Assembly (NCBI GenBank): GCA_036768485.1
Contig: JAVLUZ010000154.1
Location: 2,748,529-2,812,528 of the forward strand
DNA from: Mermis nigrescens
Lineage: Eukaryota; Nematoda; Enoplea; Mermithida; Mermithidae
Length of the DNA stretch: 64,000 nucleotides
Direction: 5' to 3'
The translations under genes and the position numbers were made by a program. Under the pieces are notes generated by a model. The model did not search any database. It was given only the letters and a program-made list of their open reading frames with translations, and was not told where the DNA came from. This document shows, piece after piece, positions 31,961-43,344 of this stretch (positions within the stretch are counted from its first letter, which is position 1; each line of letters begins with the position of its first letter).

Positions 31961-32779
31961 GGACCAGGGGGTATTACCCCCCTCAGGGTCCAAGACTCAA
32001 GTCACTGTCAGACGATTTTTGGTGATAAATTCTTGAACTTTTTTGAACTTAATTTTTAGTATGGCAAAAGTGCACCTAAGTATTAGAATTTCACGAAGTG
32101 ATACAGTATTTTTGAATGTATGCAAGAGTAAATAGGCAAACTATCTCTATAAAACATGCATGTAACGGCTCAAAATTTCGGGAGAGGGGTTCCTCGGCAT
32201 ACAAGTAACGGCTGGAAATTTTGGGTAGGGGTCCCTGGTCATTTTTAGAAGGAGGGGGGGGGGTTAGCGACTCCAATTTTTGGTCAAAATCGCAAAAACA
32301 CCTAAAAATAGCCAAAAAAGCGCAAGTTTTCGCCAAAAATGGGGAAGGTGGTCAAAAATTTTTTGACTTCGGAGGAGGGACTTAAAAGCATGGGTAGGAT
32401 GGCTCAAGCCATCTGTTACATATAGATTTATCGGCCTTTTTAGGGGGTCAGCAGCTCGATTTTTGGCCATAAGTGGCAAAAACACCTAAAAATAGCCAAA
32501 AAAGCGCAAGTTTTCGCCAAAAATCGGGGATGGTGGGTTAAAATTTCCTGACGTTGAGGAGTGTGGGGAGGTTGTCCAACCCTGGGTGAAGAATTCCCCA
32601 AAGCCCCCTGTTATACGTATGGTTTTCGGCCATTTTTAGGAGGAGGGCAAATGACCACAAATTTTTGGCCGAAAATCGCAAAAAACGCACCTAAAAATGG
32701 ACAAAAAATGCAGGTTTTCGCCAAAAATCGATTTCGGCTCGCGCATTTAGTTTTGGAGCCATTTTTATACAATGTTAAA

Positions 32780-33352
32780 ATAGTTTTGAAAAATGAGCTT
32801 GCTAAGCGAGAGTTGTAAACTGAGAGGAGCTTAAAGTTCAAACCTACCATTAAATTATAAAGATAATAAAAGATTTAAAGCTTTAAGAAAAAGAAAAATG
32901 TGGTAAATTAAAACAAATTTAGAGGATATGGTGAAACATTATTGTTGAGAATGGGACGATCACGTGCTATGTATAATGACTCCTTGATTATAAGATCAAA
33001 AGAGTTGGATGCTCGACTGATAACCTTGAAGCAATCTGATGTAATTGGATGATTGCTATTTGAGATATGTTTGCGAATAGCAGATAAACCATCACCCTGA
33101 ATTGACTTTCCTGTAGCAAATGAGATGCCAGTATGCTCTGCCATTCTACTCCCAAAATGTCGGCGAGTTTCACCGATGTAACTAGCCATACATCTAAAAC
33201 ACGTATACTTATATACTAAATTTGAGAGTAGCTTAGCAGGTACAGCATCCTTGTTCTTGAAAAACCGGCTGATACACATGACAGGTTTGTAAACAAACCT
33301 TACTCTAATCCGAGGGTAAAATGCAGATATAACCTTTATAATTCTGCTGCGT
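32780..33352 (-). mobile_element. Penelope-like retroelement fragment inserted in the composite repeat
   Basis: The short copy of the composite repeat reads continuously across 5728-5735, but here about 570 bp intervene. GTTAAAA occurs at both junctions (about 32773 and 33353) and may be the target duplication. The insert encodes a GIY-YIG-like domain on the minus strand. Confidence 0.75.
32908..33279 (-). CDS. Penelope-like element C-terminal GIY-YIG-type endonuclease domain (fragment)
   Basis: About 123 codons. The stretch VYKYTCFRCMASYIGETRRH has the YIG of the nuclease together with a CxxC pair, which is the form seen in Penelope-like elements. It is followed by RMAEH and then HISNSNHPI, matching the conserved H...H/I region. 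It ends NNVSPYPLNLF at a stop. The reverse transcriptase part is absent, so this is a 5'-truncated relic. The apparent start is just the first in-frame codon. Confidence 0.82.
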   Translation of the reverse strand: MCISRFFKNKDAVPAKLLSNLVYKYTCFRCMASYIGETRRHFGSRMAEHTGISFATGKSIQGDGLSAIRKHISNSNHPITSDCFKVISRASNSFDLIIKESLYIARDRPILNNNVSPYPLNLF

Positions 33353-33894
33353 GTTAAAAAACTTTCTGGGGCAAAGTGATATTGATTTTAACGTTTTTTT
33401 CAGTATTTTTAGAAAATTTCAAAAATTTTTCGGCGCTTCGCGCAAAAATATCGCTAATATACTGTATTTAGATTCAAGCAGGGGCATTAGACACTCCAAA
33501 ATCAATCTTTGTGTAATCTAGGCATATTTATGCAGATTCAAACATCTTTTGTATCTCTTTCTACTGTTTTTAAAAATTTTATGCGAAAAATAAGTACTAT
33601 TTAATAACTGCACTTTTTTGCCGTTCAATTATAAAATTGACTAATTTATCTTGATGTTGCATTGGATTTATAAGCTTACTGGTGCTTATTACAAGATTTA
33701 ATTGGCATATTACAATTTCTGTAATATTTCTGATTTTTTGTACAAGTTGTTTCAGCTTTCTCAGTCGAGTTTTATTTGTAAATTTCATCAAAAGCTCATA
33801 AAAATCTCGGCGCTTCGCTCCGAACTAATATTATCAACTCAATTCAGGCCGAATTATCACATTTAGGACCACGGTTTTTTGTATTCGGCAAGGA

Positions 33895-35040
33895 TATTTC
33901 CCGATGTACAAAGACTTTTCAGGACCGTCTTTGTACATGTACAAAGATTTTTGGGGAGACAAAAACACTGTAAAAAGATGTAAAATTCCCAAAAAAATTT
34001 CGGCGCTTCGCCTGAAATCAGTAATTGTCTGTCCTATATATCTTTAAAATGGTAGAATTTTATTTAGAATGGAAGAATGTCAAATATTCAGAAACCCAGA
34101 AATTAGCTAAAATACACTACCAAAGGTCGAAAAATCCTGTTTTATCACACTAAAATCGCTACTGTACCATATTATAGTACACAAAAATGTGCATGTACAA
34201 AATGTACAAAGACTTTTGGGTTTCATTTCTGTACATGCATACAAAGGTACCTTGTACAAAAAAACACTGTTTATATCTGCATGCCGGTCGCAGGTGACAC
34301 ACTAGTAGTCACGCTGTTTTTTGTATTCGGCAAAGATTTTTCGCGATGTACAAAGACTTTTGGGGACCGTCTTTGTACATGTACAAAGATTTTTGGTAAG
34401 ACAAAAATTGCAAAAAAGGTCTAAAATTCGAAAAAAATTTCGGCGCTGAGTAATTGTGTGTTCTATATATCTTTATAATGTCAGAAATTGCATTTCAAAA
34501 GTAAAAATGTCAAATTTTTCGGCGCTTCGCGCCGTTTTAAGACGATTCTTAGTGATTTTTGCCCTTAGAAACCCGAAAATTAGCTAAAACACTACGAAAA
34601 GTCGAAGAACTCTGTTTTTACACACTAAAATCGCTGCTGTACTATATTATAGTACCCAAAAATTTTGTGTGTACAAAATATACAAAGATTTTTAGGAAGA
34701 CAAAAACTGTAAAAAGGTGTAAAATTCCCAAAATTTTCGGCGCTTCGCGCCGAACTGATAAATTATTTGTCCTATATATCTTTAAAATGGCAGAATTTGC
34801 ATTTAGAATGGAAAAATGTCAACATTTTTCGGCGCCGTTTTCAGATAATTTTTGGTAATTTTTGGCGTCAGAAACCCAGAAATTAGCTAAAATACACTAC
34901 CAAAGATCGAAAACCCTGTTTTACCATACTAAAATCGCTACTGTACTATATTATAGTACACAAAAATTTGCATGTACAAAATGTACAAAGACTTTTGGGG
35001 ACCACCTTTGTACATGTACAAACGGACCTTGTACAAAAAA
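33895..35040 (-). repeat. Tandem array of about 350-bp hairpin units
   Basis: Three imperfect units, roughly 33895-34280, 34315-34680 and 34680-35040. Each holds a TTTGTACATGTACAAA palindrome or its half, a GGCGCTTCGC-type hairpin, CCTATATATCTTTAAAATGG, AGAAACCCAGAAATTAGCTAA and TATTATAGTACACAAAAAT. The single-unit equivalents are at 27715 and 28795 in reverse. Confidence 0.8.
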
Positions 35041-35264
35041 AACACTGCTAGTAGTATGTAAAAATGTGTATAATTAAACAAATATTCATATAATAAATCT
35101 ACAAAAATTCGTTCGCTCATACAAAGACCTTTTCGGAGATCTTTGTACATGACATGCACAAAGAAGCTCGTACAAAAAATAGTGTCGGCTAATAATAATA
35201 CATCACGTAATTTACTGGTCCCTCGGTTTGGGATTTCACCCCTCCCTCAACTCTTGACCTTGGG

Positions 35265-35825
35265 GAACTATGGTATGGAACCCCTCTTATCTTAGTGATA
35301 TAGATCGACTGGAAGCTGTTCAACGTAGATTCGCTAAATATATTTTTGGTTATAATATTCTTTCTTACGAGGATCGTCTAATACAACTTAAATTGTGCAG
35401 ACTTGAATTAAGACGCTTGCAGATTTGCCTGTGTATGATGTATCAAATTATGTGTCATAAATCATCTTTAGAAGCTGATGATTTTTTCGTATTTAATCAT
35501 AATATTACCCGCAGCATTAATAGATTTAAATTAGTTATACCTGTTGTACATTCTAACTTAGAAAAGTTTGATTTCTTTTACAAATACATCGCAGTTTGGA
35601 ACGATCTTCCTGACTTCATTGTATCTTCCCCTAACCTAAACATATATAAATCCAGGTTAGTGAACTTTGATTTATCTAGACGTCTTGTGTGGCGCGCGTA
35701 AAAATTGTCATTCCATCGACTCGCATGTCCCGTTACTAATTTGTATCTATTATGTAACTTGTCATTCTGTATTTTATCAGTTTGGTTTATAAGTAATAAA
35801 ATTTATTTCTTCTTCTTCTTCTAAA
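35265..35825 (+). pseudogene. LINE ORF2 C-terminal fragment with (TTC)n tail
   Basis: An open frame from VWNPSYLSDIDRLEAVQRRF through LELRRLQICLCMMYQI and VWNDLPDFIVSSPNLNIY to VWRA (35701). It belongs to the main CR1-like family but is diverged. The 3' UTR ends AATAAAATTTATTTC followed by TTC repeats (35805-35822). 5' truncated, so no domain is complete. Confidence 0.85.
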
Positions 35826-36192
35826 AGGTTATTTGGATATACGGGACTTTCTTATGATAAGAGGCTGAAAGTTTAAATTTAGAGAGGCTTGAAATCCGTA
35901 GAATTTAATTTGATTTAATTGATACGTATAATATTATTTATAACAATCTCCTACCTTCTAAAAATTGTATCAGTTTTATGGTCATTCGCGTACTAGGAAT
36001 GCATTTTCAAATCAGATCTATTTAGGCAAATTTCGTCTAGATTGTAAATAGTATGGTTGTGCTACTAGATAAGCTAGAATTTGAAATAATCTTCCACAAC
36101 TTATTCGAAATTCTCCAAATGTTTAGACATTCAAAAGAAATATGAAAAAGGTTGATTCTAGAAATTTTTTGATGGGGCACACGTAAGCGCAA
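35826..36192 (+). pseudogene. Fragment of the second LINE family
   Basis: Plus-strand relative of 9838-10146: GLSYDKRLK, several stops, and a terminal LMGHT codon string near 36172-36185. Confidence 0.75.
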
Positions 36193-36784
36193 TATATTTG
36201 CCTGTGTATCCATGATATTTCGCATTTTAAATGAACTATGGTATCCTTCTTTGTGACGTTGCTGGACTCGAACATGGACCTCTTGATTCAAAATCCGACG
36301 TCTCCTTAAACCGACAAAGGTCGGTTCATTTCGATATTGGAGGAAGCTTTATTAATGACTTTTTTGTACCAGTACCTATCAGGAGGTTCTGGGTTTGCTT
36401 GAGAATTGAGATTGGTGCCAGACATGTGCTTAGCTTAAGGTATAAATAGGGCGGAAATTGCCAAACACCTAGAAGCGGTCGAAAATTTCAATTTTTTTCA
36501 AAAAATCGGGGGGGGGGTCAAAATTTTTCTGGCTTTTGGTGGATGGGGGAGACGACTAAGTTTGGTCAAGGGGACGCCTAACTCATCCTTACGTCACGCG
36601 CATGTTTGGACTTGTTGGTCCTTGCAGCGGGACTTGCATTTTTCTTTTTTCTAGATTTCTATTCGCTGAACTACTATGTTGAATAAGCTAATCTTAGCTC
36701 AGTTTTGTTGCAGTTCAATCAAATCTTTGTTGTTTTTGACCTCTAAATTTTTTCGCAGATTTCGCTAATTCGATATAGTTCTTA
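36193..36784 (+). other. Upstream region of the STRIP-like gene
   Basis: It contains a short relic of the CATGTAAC/GGCC-block repeat family near 36480-36600 and a pyrimidine-rich stretch. A possible acceptor (TTTTTTCGCAG) at 36765 suggests a 5' UTR intron before the start codon. No promoter motif is convincing. Confidence 0.4.
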
Positions 36785-36997
36785 ATGTCTGAAGAAATCG
36801 ACGAGTCAAATCTTGATTCTGCAGCTAAATTTGAATCGCCGTTGCAAGCTTCGAAGACCGCTGTCTCGGATTCACCAATTCAGCAGACTGCTTTAAATAG
36901 CTGCACTGAGAATAAGCCTGGCTTAGCAGCAAGGAGAGCAGCTCAATTGCCTAAATTACGCGATTTGAATAGACGCCTAAAACGAGATTCTCTGGAC
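36785..36997 (+). CDS. STRIP1: STRIP1/2 (FAM40/Far11)-like protein, exon 1
   Basis: STRIP proteins are scaffold subunits of the STRIPAK phosphatase-kinase complex, which acts on Hippo signalling, cytoskeleton and vesicle transport. This 71-codon exon starts at an ATG (MSEEIDESNL), is Ser/Glu-rich and ends LRDLNRRLKRDSLD at a GTAAGC donor in phase 0. The tail matches the conserved basic lead-in of STRIP1 (REFNRNQRKDSEG) just before the N1221 domain. Joining to 38994 puts SEIDFVYTDAD at the right distance. Named by similarity to animal STRIP1/STRIP2, which share one invertebrate orthologue. Confidence 0.8.
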
Positions 36998-38993
36998 GTA
37001 AGCCTACGTCTAAATCAGAATTTGAGCTTATTTCCGTTATGCATGTTTGAACTTCGCGGATATGGATGTATAAGTCGAACATATTTCCTTGAGTGCCAAA
37101 GTTATTTCTTCAAAATTTACTTTTCCCATGTTGAACAGCAAAATTTGATTTAATAAGGTAAATGTCAGCGTAATCATAGCTAATCCGGACGATTTCGGGA
37201 AAATGTGAAACTTAGCAGAATTCTTACATTCGAAGCTATATGATTCGTAGGAACCCCAGTCTCTACTATTAAGGCTGCGGTGAAATTTGGGTGGGGTTCC
37301 CTCGCCATTTTTAGGGGTGGGGTGAATGAATCTATTTTTTGGCCAAAAATGGCTAAAAAACCACCTAAGATAGCCAAAAGAAACGCAAGTATTTGCCCCC
37401 TTAGCACATGCTTGCACATCCACGTCAATTTTTTAGCGATGCTCTAGCGGACCCAATTGACTTGGAGTGACCCTATTGCCAAATTTTTTACATAACAATT
37501 TTAATATCAGATATAGGTATGTATGTTTTCATTCACCATAATTTTCAAGTCAAGTTTAGACTTAACAGACAAGCAGTGCTTCAAAGTACTAAATTATTGT
37601 GAAGCACTAGATTATTAGAAGAAATTACATAGTAACCGCGCCTGGAAAATTTGATGTTTTCGCCTTTTAAAAATCTACTTTAAATAATTCAAACAGCGCA
37701 GATGATGACTAATTGAAAATTTCCTGAAAATTTTGACATTTTTACTGTTTTTGTCACCCGAAAATCCTTTCGTATGTTCAAACACAGTCCTTAAAAGTTT
37801 TTGTAGATCGATAGATTGGCAAAAATCTTTGCTGAATATAAAAAACCATGGTTTGTCCCTCGTATGTACACGCCATGCACATGGTCAAAACTTCTGAGGC
37901 TAAACCGACTTTCCGACAAGGGGGTGGGTAAATGAACAGTAATTTTGCTATTTAATGTCAAAGTTTGATACTTAATTCGTTGTATTTTATTCTTCATGAA
38001 TTTTTCACCTAAATTTTCATGAAAATAAGTAAAAATAGGGGCGACGGAATGACGTCTAACATTAAATGTATAAGAAATAATGAAATAAAAGTGTCTAAAT
38101 GAACGAATTGACATTGGTAAGGTATGTGTCCACATGTGTCCACAAGGATTACTACGTTATGCGTAGGAAAGTAATTAAAAGTAAGTATGCAGGTAACTAA
38201 GCGTTTTATTGATTACTAAGTTCACTCAAGTAACAAGAAAATGTTTTGTCAATTCTTCAAAAAATAAACAACAAAAGGCAAGCTCACATATTTAAACTAA
38301 TGGAAATTGCCTCGCAATTTCTACTTTTTACGAACATATTATTTAATCTGTCAATTTGTGGACTTTGGACGTGTTTTGTCACCAATTTGTCACTGTTTTT
38401 ATTACATTGTTTATGCCCAAGTTTTAACGATCTTGGGTACTTAGGGAGAACACAATAGCAACGGCACAAAACTAATTATTTAATCATGCTTGCTACGTAA
38501 TATTTTGGACTTTTGACATGTTTTGTTACCAATTTGTCCCAGTTTCTTCTTACGTTGTTTACGCCTCAGGTTCAACAGCCTTAAGCACTCAGGAGAACAT
38601 AAGAATCATGGCACCTAACTAGCAGTTGACCTGACTTAAAAATATGCATGGATGTACAAGTACATATAACGTAAGCTTCTTGGACACATGTTGACACACA
38701 CCTTACCATTACCGAACGAGTTGAACATTCTGCTGCTTCAAAAATAAGTTTTCCTACTTAAAATTCAAAATTATACTGTTAGACGTCGTTTGACGCTTTT
38801 TCATGGTTTGGGCGAAAGCGTAGGTCCCAAAACGGCCTGAGGGGTACGCCTTTCAAAAGTCCTGGTAGGGGCAATACCCCAGTCCCCCAGTGTGCATGTG
38901 TGTTGGCCCCTCATATTCGCGACTTGTTTGAGAAAAGTTTTTTTTTGTAAATTTTACTATCGATGAGATCATTTTGCGAAATTTGAAACTCAG
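36998..38993 (+). other. STRIP-like intron 1
   Basis: About 2.0 kb. It holds a GCCAAAAATGGC-block relic at 37190-37430 (minus frames there are artefacts) and two imperfect copies of an about 180-bp unit (around 38340-38470 and 38510-38620, sharing TTTTGTCACCAATTTGTCAC and TTTACGCC(C)AGTTTTAAC-like blocks). Ends in an ACTCAG acceptor. Confidence 0.6.
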
Positions 38994-39280
38994 GTGATCA
39001 CGCCGTACAGCGCGATGGCTCCCGGTGCACCGAGTGAGATCGACTTTGTGTACACGGATGCAGATTCGCTCTTGAGCGAATTATCCGAGTTATATTCGTA
39101 CTCGGAGAGCGAAGAGATGATTGTCGATTCGGTTGCATTTTTATCGCGTACAAAAGCGCAATCGACGGAAAATGGCTATTTTTGGACGCTTGCTAGTCCT
39201 CAGATTAGACGAAATTTTTTGTATAGTCTCAATGAGGATTTAGAATTGACAGAATCGGCAAAGAGAAAGTCGGCCTTACA
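38994..39280 (+). CDS. STRIP1: STRIP-like protein, exon 2
   Basis: Phase 0 entry after ACTCAG. It reads EIDFVYTDADSLLSELSELY, then SYSES. This is the hallmark start of the N1221 domain of STRIP proteins (LEFEYADTDKWAAELSELYSYTE). Later it has LNEDLELTESAKRKSAL, equal to the GLE...R...A segment. The donor GTAATT begins at 39281 (phase 2), so the apparent TAA stop at 39282 is intronic. Confidence 0.9.
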
Positions 39281-39653
39281 GTAATTACGCTTAAACTCTG
39301 CTTTATATTTTGAATGGAACTGAAAAAGTGTTAAGTATTCAGAAAATACAATAGGTGAATATGACGGTTTTCGTCGCGATAAATTTTTGCTGAAATTAAT
39401 TCTTTTAATCTCAGGGATAAGTAATTCTTCCTTCTACGTATACATATGTACCTATATTCATTATGTAATATTCATTCCGCCTAATTCATTCCGTATGCAA
39501 AGAATACGTTGCAAACGTTTTTTGTCTCATTTTTCGTTTTTTAAATTTTTATAAAAATGTTATTGTCTCGAAATTGATTAGCTTATAAAGAAATTATATA
39601 GAATGTACTTATGTTAACTTAGTAGAAGATTCACTCGTAAAATCGTTTTTCAG

Positions 39654-39820
39654 ATGCATTGCGTATTTGATACAAGGAAATTTTATGGAATGCGATTCTG
39701 AGCACGTATTATTATCGTGGATAGTGCATAATGCTTATAAAATATACGAATACGGCGTTTGGGCGTCGCTTTTATCTGTTCTACTCGTAGAGTGTGATTC
39801 TACGCCGCCTTCATTGCCAA
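39654..39820 (+). CDS. STRIP1: STRIP-like protein, exon 3
   Basis: Acceptor TTTTTCAG. One base completes the codon from exon 2. It reads CIAYLIQGNFMECDSEHVLL, then WIVHNAYKIYEYGVWASLL. It matches the STRIP1 segment LYVAQGTFGECSSEAEVQSW through FNALVELLNME. Ends at the donor GTACAT in phase 1. It is too short and stop-adjacent to be seen as a free-standing ORF. Confidence 0.88.
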
Positions 39821-41454
39821 GTACATTAATGCGCTGACTTTATATTGATTTTGTTTTTGATTAATTTTGATATCAATATACGAGTAATAATATTTTATAA
39901 TCATTTTGGGATTTGATTCTTTTTAGAATCCGGTTTAGGTACATATGTACTATCTACGACTTCCTACAATGAATATCATCCTGAAATCGAAAGTACTGTT
40001 CTTTTGATTTTGAATTCATTTGTCAGTATTTTGTTTTTGGCTGAGCATTACATATACATATGTATTTCTCGCTTTTCTGTTCAAAATTTTTCTAATTTTT
40101 AAAATTATGACCTGCGTATGTTTTGATCAGATTATTTTTATTTTCAACGAAAAAGATGTCCTCAATCTTGTGTTTTACGTGAAAATTATACATTCGATTA
40201 AATATGTCGCGCAATTAGTCGTTCTCGGTTGAGATGCTTATGTCATTTGTGCTTGTAATCCTATTGATAAAAATGTGTTAGGAATTTTACACTTATCTTG
40301 ATCATATAGCTGTTCTACATATGAATAATAACTTTAAAAACTTAAGATTTGAAAAGTTCTGGTGAACCTGGAACGTTCTCGGGAATAATAAATAAATAAA
40401 AAAATTTGTCCTTTTATTGTGACATTTGTCTTAATTTATCAGATTTAAGCCTTTTGACTAATTCGTAAGTTTAATCATACTTTTCTTATATTTATGTTTT
40501 TTACTTTTTTATCATGAGAGGCAGTCTAATCGTCTAGACAGGTGCCGCTATTTATTTCAGTGATAGCTAGAGGATTTGTGGCATGAAACTCGAACAATCT
40601 AGTTCCTATCTGACGACCTTTCCTGTTCTTATAACGTTTTCTATATTTTGTTCTTATTTATATTTCTATTTATTAGGAGGCGTTTCATTTAAATGAATGC
40701 AAGCATACATGATCTTATCTAAGACGTTCAGACGCTGATTCTCACCCCCGCAAAAAATTTTTTTATCCCTGCAAAGAATTTTTGCTTCACTTAAAATTTT
40801 CCATTTTCCAAAAAAATCAGCGATCTCTTTGTTCGGAAGTGCCGATTTATTATGTTTCGCGCCAAATGGTTATTTTGGACTTTATTTGTTATATTTTGTC
40901 GAATTTTTCCATAAAATTTTTTTATATTTTATCGTTTAAAAAGGAAGAACATCGTTAGAGACACCAAATATAATGTTTTTTGTCGCTTATTCATCGTTTT
41001 TGAGCCTAAAAAGGCTTTCAGGAAGAATTCTTGGTTTCACCCCCTCGTTCAGAATCCCTGGGTTGTGCATATACGCATGCGTGCATCTCATAAACGCTGT
41101 AATGCCTCATTATATGTATAATTCTTCTGGTGTATATATTTCGTATATACTGTTTCACGCGTCTTTTGTCATTCTCTCTACTAACAGCATTATTCCTTTT
41201 TTTCCGTTTTCCTGCTTTTCATTTATATTCTTTTTGTCGTACATAGTTACGACTTTCTAATTTCTGTTATTATAATTGTTATTATTATTATTATTACTAT
41301 TATTAATATTGTTGTTATGATTTTTATTCTTATTACTATTGTTATTTCTTTATTCATTGACTACCGAGACCTAAAAATTAGTTCATCATCTTTGCTCTCT
41401 TGCCCTTTTCAAAATTTGCTCGAAATGCATCAATACAGATTTTTTACTTCTTAG
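39821..41454 (+). other. STRIP-like intron 3
   Basis: AT-rich, 1.6 kb, no recognised repeat except an ATT/ATTATT microsatellite at 41268-41345. Open frames at 40020-40232 and 40973-41260 are hydrophobic low-complexity shadows. Confidence 0.6.
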
Positions 41455-41629
41455 ATACATCAAAGTCGTCTCAAAATTCGAATCTAAGCATGAACGATTG
41501 TGCTATTATGCGGAAAGTCATCAATTGCCTTTATACCATTCTGGAAGTGATGCGCAGAGAAGAACTCTGCTCCTTTTCGGTGCATGAAAAACTGAATGAT
41601 GAGGAAATTGAGCGCCGGAAAATGCTGAG
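41455..41629 (+). CDS. STRIP1: STRIP-like protein, exon 4
   Basis: Pyrimidine-rich acceptor ending TTCTTAG. Two bases complete the phase-1 codon of exon 3. It reads MRKVINCLYTILEVMRREE and later EEIERRKML, equal to STRIP1 LRVLLNIMYLIVETVHQE followed by EWRTMR. The donor is GTATCT in phase 2. Later exons are not found: the virus-like element starts 142 bp downstream, and the rest of the window has none. The gene is either cut here or continues across a very long intron or an assembly join. Confidence 0.82.
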
Positions 41630-41770
41630 GTATCTAGAAGTTTCTTTCAAAATAGACTTTATTCGCTTAGAAAAGCTGTACAATTTAATTAATGCTCGAT
41701 TTTTACTATTCAGTTGCCTAAAGCACAGGGTTATACTGAGAGGTAGTATCCCATCCTGAGATTTTTGTAG

Positions 41771-41810
41771 ATGCTACCCTAGACCGCAAATTTGCGGTCT
41801 AGGGTAGCAT
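41771..41810. repeat. Terminal palindrome, left
   Basis: Perfect 40-bp palindrome; each half is ATGCTACCCTAGACCGCAAA or its reverse complement. The inner half is the tip of the TIR. The same palindrome, 48 bp long, marks the right TIR at 49369-49416. Confidence 0.95.
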
Positions 41811-42110
41811 GCGTATGCAAAATATAGGTACATATGTTTTGTGCCCAGTTTTCGTGTTATGTAAACAAGACTAGCTACACTTGTTTTGTGCGCAGTTTTC
41901 GTCAGTATCACGCAGTATAGTTGTATGTGATATGTGTGCGGCAGGCGGATAATCCAATTAATTAGGTAAATACAGTGGGGTGTAGCAGGCGTCTTTCGCT
42001 GTTTTTTCAAGTTACAGTACTTGTCGTGTAAACAGTGCTGCTGGATCTACGTAAAATCATACGTTAATTAATACCTATACATACTAGCTTCTGGTACTTA
42101 GCCATGGAGT
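41791..42110 (+). repeat. Virus-like element, left TIR
   Basis: Inverted against 49056-49392. Nearly identical for the first about 200 bp (both carry GTGCGGCAGGCGGATAATCC), then small indels, ending near CTTAGCCATGGA. The frames it encodes on either strand are not genes. Confidence 0.92.
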
Positions 42111-42450
42111 GGTTTGAATTCGAAAATGAAACACGCAGTGAACACAATAAGCATTTGCCCACCACCACAACCCTGAAACATCAGTTTCCATTTATCAAAT
42201 GTACATCCATTTTTCGTTGTCTTAAAAATAAGTTTTAATTTATAAACATTTCATTCTAATAGCCAGCACAAATGATATTTATGTATTTCTTGCGCTTTTA
42301 AAAATAATTTTTAATAAACTATACATTTAATCAAATTATATTTTACGAAATATATTATTCCAAATTATAAAATATTTAGTTAAACACTCAAGTGGTATAA
42401 AAATTTTAGTACTTGTATAATTAGTAATGAATAATATTTTATAAACAAAA
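42111..42450. other. Non-coding stretch inside the virus-like element
   Basis: AT-rich, no gene seen. It leads into the tandem array that follows. Confidence 0.5.
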
Positions 42451-43088
42451 ATGAATTTACTTTCAAAAGTACGCAAGATGTTTATACTATTTCTAGTTAA
42501 AAAATCACTTTAAAACAAATGTGAAACAATATGAGTATATTTAAAATTGATTTATCAAAAAAAAAATATACACCTTACAGTCTAAATTGTTAAACAAGTT
42601 TTATACGTAGGACAGACTGAATTTACTTTCAAAAGTATACAAAATGTTTATACTATTTCGAAGTAAAAAACCAGTTTAAAACAAATGTGAAGCAATATAA
42701 GTATATCTAAAATTATTTTATCGAGAAAAATAAAAATATACCTTACCATTTAAATAGTTAAACAAGTTTTGTACGTAGAAGAGAGTGAATTTACTTTCAA
42801 AATTACGCAAAATGTTTATACTTTTAAAAATTCAATTTAAAACAAATGTAAAACAATATAAGTACATTTAAAATTAATTTATCGAGAAAAATATAAAGAT
42901 ACCTTACCGCCTAAATAACTAAACAAGTTTCATACATAGAAGAGATTGAATTTACTTTCAAAAGTATATAAAATCTTTATAGTATTTTTAGGGAAAAAAA
43001 AATCAGTTTAATAAATTCTAACAAATGTATAACATTGTAAGTATATTTAAAATTAAATTAATAAAAAAAAAATAAAAATCTATCTTAC
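42450..43088 (-). repeat. Four tandem copies of an about 166-bp unit with donor-like sites
   Basis: GAATTTACTTTCAAAAGTA-type starts occur near 42451, 42619, 42786 and 42949. On the minus strand each unit contains a GGTAAGGTA-like 5' splice-site sequence and AAACTTGTTTAAC. The array follows directly the exon ending at 43089, so it looks like an intron whose donor region was multiplied. The inverse array is at 52425-52850. Confidence 0.8.
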
Positions 43089-43344
43089 CATCCAACTCTT
43101 TGAATAACTTTCCAACGAAGGAAAGGCAAATCGCTTCCTCATTTAAGTGATATTCGAATTCGCCTGCGAACAACCAAAATCCGGTAACCTTTTTCAGGCC
43201 CGTCAGCTGATGTTCCATGTTTTGCTGACGGGCCCTTTCCTTATAAATATTTTTCGAGCATATCGACAAGCTCGGCCAGATCAAATTAGCAATTTTTTCT
43301 TTGAATCGTGGATTAGAGTCGACGCCTAAAAAGAATGAGAACAT
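43089..43344 (-). CDS. Conserved unknown exon of the virus-like element (left copy)
   Basis: Either an ATG at 43344 (MFSFFLGVDSN) or an acceptor TTTTTAG at 43326 can start it. It runs to GELDG-like KELDG at a GTAAGA donor (43089). Contains RFKEKIANLIWPSL and EEAICLSFVGKLFKE. About 80 residues, mixed charge, no motif that I recognise. The copy at 52165-52419 has a frameshift. Conservation of the frame in this copy, but not in the other, suggests it was coding. Confidence 0.5.

Larger units (their letters stand above)
32005..35265 (+). repeat. Composite dispersed repeat, long copy
   Basis: Same order of blocks as 4930-6480. It differs by a Penelope-like insertion between 32780 and 33352 and by tandem expansion of an about 350-bp inner unit (33895-35040). 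Frames at 32264-32850 are artefacts of the GCCAAAAATGGC blocks. Confidence 0.8.

Noticed and set aside
39282..39284. TAA as the end of a 96-codon gene at 38994-39284
   Set aside because: The similarity to STRIP proteins continues in the next exon, and GTAATT at 39281 is a donor. The stop is intronic.
41774..42010. 78-codon frame (MKKQRKTPATPHC...) repeated at 49173-49409
   Set aside because: It lies wholly in the TIR and reads into the palindrome. Its preservation is due to TIR identity, not coding selection.
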